6,475 nt of DNA from an uncultured Bacteroidales bacterium (lineage in GTDB: Bacteria; Bacteroidota; Bacteroidia; Bacteroidales; Paludibacteraceae): contig CALDPN010000213.1 of NCBI GenBank assembly GCA_937911235.1, forward strand, positions 1-6,475. The letters are read 5' to 3'. Positions within the stretch are counted from its first letter, which is position 1, and each line of letters opens with the position of its first letter. The translations under genes and the position numbers were made by a program. A model generated the notes under the pieces. It made no database searches. It was not told the origin of the DNA and saw nothing but the letters and a program-made list of their open reading frames with translations. Positions 5,035 to 6,475 of this stretch are shown here, in pieces.

Positions 5035-6201
5035 ATGAAAAAACTATTTAAAATAGGACTTTTGCCACAGGTGCTTGTGGCTATTGTGTTAGGTATTCTT
5101 TTAGGTGGCATATTGCCAAGTTGGGGAATAAGAATTTTCGTTACTTTCAACGAGATTTTTAGTCAACTACTTAGTTTTTTAGTGCCTCTTATTATTCTTG
5201 GCATGGTAGCTCCTGCTATTGCCGATATGGGTAAGAAAGCTGGTAAAATGCTACTTCTTACTGTGGGTATGGCGTATGGTGCAACTATTTTGGCAGGGTT
5301 AGCGTCTTATGGCATAGCAATTACAACCTTCCCACTTATAGTGGATGCGGCTCAGGCGTCTAACACTTTGGCAGAAGACAATAACCTAACAGGATTTTTC
5401 CAATTTTCAATTCCGCCATTAATGTCGGTAATGACAGCATTGTTTTTTGCGTTTTTACTAGGCTTAGGCGTGGCAAAAATTAAAGGTCACAACCTAAAAC
5501 ACGTGCTTGACGAGTTTAAAGGCATTATTTCACTAGCTATTGAAAAGGTAATTATTCCTCTTTTACCACTTCATATCTTTGGTATATTCTTGAATATCAC
5601 ACAGTCTGGTCAAATAGCAAGTATGCTAATGCTGTTTGTGAAGATAATAGGAATTATATTTGCTCTGCACGTGTTGGTACTACTTCTACAATATATTGTG
5701 GCGGGTATAGTTACTCGCAGAAATCCGTTTAAACTGCTTTATACTATGCTTCCTGCATATTTCACTGCTCTTGGAACACAATCTTCTGCGGCTACAATTC
5801 CTGTAACACTAAAACAAACTTTATCTAACAAAGTAGATGAAGATGTGGCAGATTTTGTAATTCCACTTTGTGCAACAATTCACCTTTCTGGTAGTACATT
5901 GAAAATTGTGGCGTGTGCAGTGGCTCTTATGATGATGCATGGCAACCCTGTGGTGCCAAGTGAAATGATTTACTTTATCTTTATGCTTGGTATTGTAATG
6001 GTGGCAGCACCTGGTGTGCCTGGCGGTGCAATTATGGCTTCAATTAGTGTGCTTCAAAGCATTTTAGGTTTCGACGAAAGTCAAATAGCCCTTATGATTG
6101 CGCTTTACATTACCATGGATAACTTTGGCACTGCGTGCAACGTAACGGGTGATGGTGCGTTGGCGTTGATTATAGATAAAATCTATAAAAAACGCAAATA
6201 A
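5035..6201 (+). CDS. SDF-family (dicarboxylate/amino acid:cation) symporter, divergent binding site
   Basis: This 388-residue inner-membrane protein belongs to the dicarboxylate/amino acid:cation symporter family (GltP, GltPh, SstT), which import organic acids or amino acids with sodium or protons. About six hydrophobic helices fill residues 8-225. The transport core follows: hairpin 1 with GTQSSAATIPVT (247-258), helix 7 with PLCATIHLSGST (277-288), hairpin 2 with APGVPGGA (325-332), and helix 8 with DNFGTACNVTGD (362-373). Aligned by eye with GltPh, D394, T398, N401 and D405 are kept as D362, T366, N369 and D373. Arg397, which holds the side-chain carboxylate of aspartate, is Gly365. The helix-7 NMDGT motif is HLSGS (283-287). 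This argues against acidic amino acid transport and for a neutral or other substrate, possibly with altered sodium coupling. The protein is shorter than GltPh (about 420 residues). The family call is firm, the substrate unknown. A terminator follows. Confidence 0.9.
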   Translation: MKKLFKIGLLPQVLVAIVLGILLGGILPSWGIRIFVTFNEIFSQLLSFLVPLIILGMVAPAIADMGKKAGKMLLLTVGMAYGATILAGLASYGIAITTFPLIVDAAQASNTLAEDNNLTGFFQFSIPPLMSVMTALFFAFLLGLGVAKIKGHNLKHVLDEFKGIISLAIEKVIIPLLPLHIFGIFLNITQSGQIASMLMLFVKIIGIIFALHVLVLLLQYIVAGIVTRRNPFKLLYTMLPAYFTALGTQSSAATIPVTLKQTLSNKVDEDVADFVIPLCATIHLSGSTLKIVACAVALMMMHGNPVVPSEMIYFIFMLGIVMVAAPGVPGGAIMASISVLQSILGFDESQIALMIALYITMDNFGTACNVTGDGALALIIDKIYKKRK

Positions 6202-6252
6202 GTCTTAGAAAGTTAATTAATCATCAACTCGTCTGAGTTAGACTCTAAATAT

Positions 6253-6294
6253 AAAGGAGCGTCCTCTGCAGAAAGGATGCTCTTTTTCTTTTTG
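6253..6294 (+). terminator. Rho-independent terminator after the symporter gene
   Basis: Bases 6253-6265 (AAAGGAGCGTCCT) pair with 6274-6286 (AGGATGCTCTTTT), a stem of about 13 pairs with two G-T pairs and an 8-base loop. T-rich sequence continues to about 6294. It ends the lipoprotein-symporter transcript about 50 bases past the stop codon. Confidence 0.85.
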
Positions 6295-6411
6295 TTTTCG
6301 TTTTGGTGTTTTTGCCGATTGAATAGTATATGGCTACTGAATAAAACACAATCCCTTGTGATTAATTACATTAATATATAGAATATCGTCAAAAAAAGCA
6401 CTTTTTCAAAA

Positions 6412-6437
6412 AATCTGTTTCATTTTTTCGACAGATT
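6412..6437. repeat. Inverted repeat, possible operator
   Basis: AATCTGT (6412-6418) and ACAGATT (6431-6437) are perfect 7-base inverted arms around a 12-base AT-rich spacer. The repeat lies just before a promoter-like TATAATTG and near the right edge, so it could be a regulator site for a gene that starts outside the window. It is not followed by a T tract suitable for a terminator. Confidence 0.4.
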
Positions 6438-6448
6438 GTGTATAATTG
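6418..6448 (+). promoter_or_regulatory. Weak promoter-like element for a gene beyond the right edge
   Basis: TATAATTG at 6441-6448 differs from TAnnTTTG at one base. TTTC at 6418-6421, a poor -33 match, lies 19 bases upstream. The purine-rich AAAGGGGAAA at the very end of the window could be the start of a leader. Apart from the terminator, the 274 bases after the symporter show no coding frame, only this element and the overlapping inverted repeat. Confidence 0.3.
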
Positions 6449-6475
6449 ATGTAGAAACGATTTTGAAAGGGGAAA

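Noticed and set aside
6226..6239. Small hairpin AACTC-GTCT-GAGTT after the symporter stop
   Set aside because: Five-base stem with no T tract; the stronger terminator follows directly.
6361..6375. ATTAAT repeated around a 3-base spacer
   Set aside because: Simple AT-rich sequence where such short palindromes arise by chance.

Overview
The window looks like a chromosomal segment from a low-GC member of the Bacteroidota, probably Bacteroidales. The evidence is that several genes are preceded by the Bacteroidota-type promoter (TTTG or TTG about 19-20 bases before TAnnTTTG), strong Shine-Dalgarno sequences are missing, leaders are short, and one protein has a loose Bacteroidota-style lipobox. 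I cannot name a genus. There are no RNA genes, insertion sequences or CRISPR arrays.

Layout: (1) positions 1-475 hold the C-terminal part of a calcineurin-like metallophosphoesterase cut by the left edge. (2) 515-919 encodes a small, very AT-rich protein of unknown function, followed by a 118-base gap with a clear promoter. (3) 1038-2402 is a complete MATE-family multidrug efflux transporter closed by a terminator. (4) 2470-4218 is a self-contained hipBA toxin-antitoxin unit: two matching operator-like palindromes, a promoter, the HTH antitoxin HipB, the kinase toxin HipA (joined to hipB by an ATGA overlap) and a hairpin terminator shared with the convergent gene. (5) 4239-4571, minus strand, is a PhnA/YjdM-type zinc-ribbon protein. 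(6) Diverging from it, 4646-6201 is a two-gene unit of a small lipoprotein and a sodium/dicarboxylate-type (SDF family) symporter, ended by a terminator. (7) The last 274 bases hold that terminator and an AT-rich region with a promoter-like element and an inverted repeat, probably leading a gene beyond the right edge.

Most of the window is ordinary housekeeping and accessory content: two independent transporters, a zinc-ribbon protein and a TA module. I do not see a clearly new multi-gene system. The points most worth a second look are the paired palindromes 41 bases apart before hipB, the symporter's replaced substrate- and sodium-site residues, and the uncharacterised 134-residue protein, whose motif pattern recalls small proteins of phage and accessory regions. 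By eye, the 515-919 gene and hipBA are clearly richer in A+T than the MATE gene between them, which fits horizontal acquisition, although no exact composition was computed.
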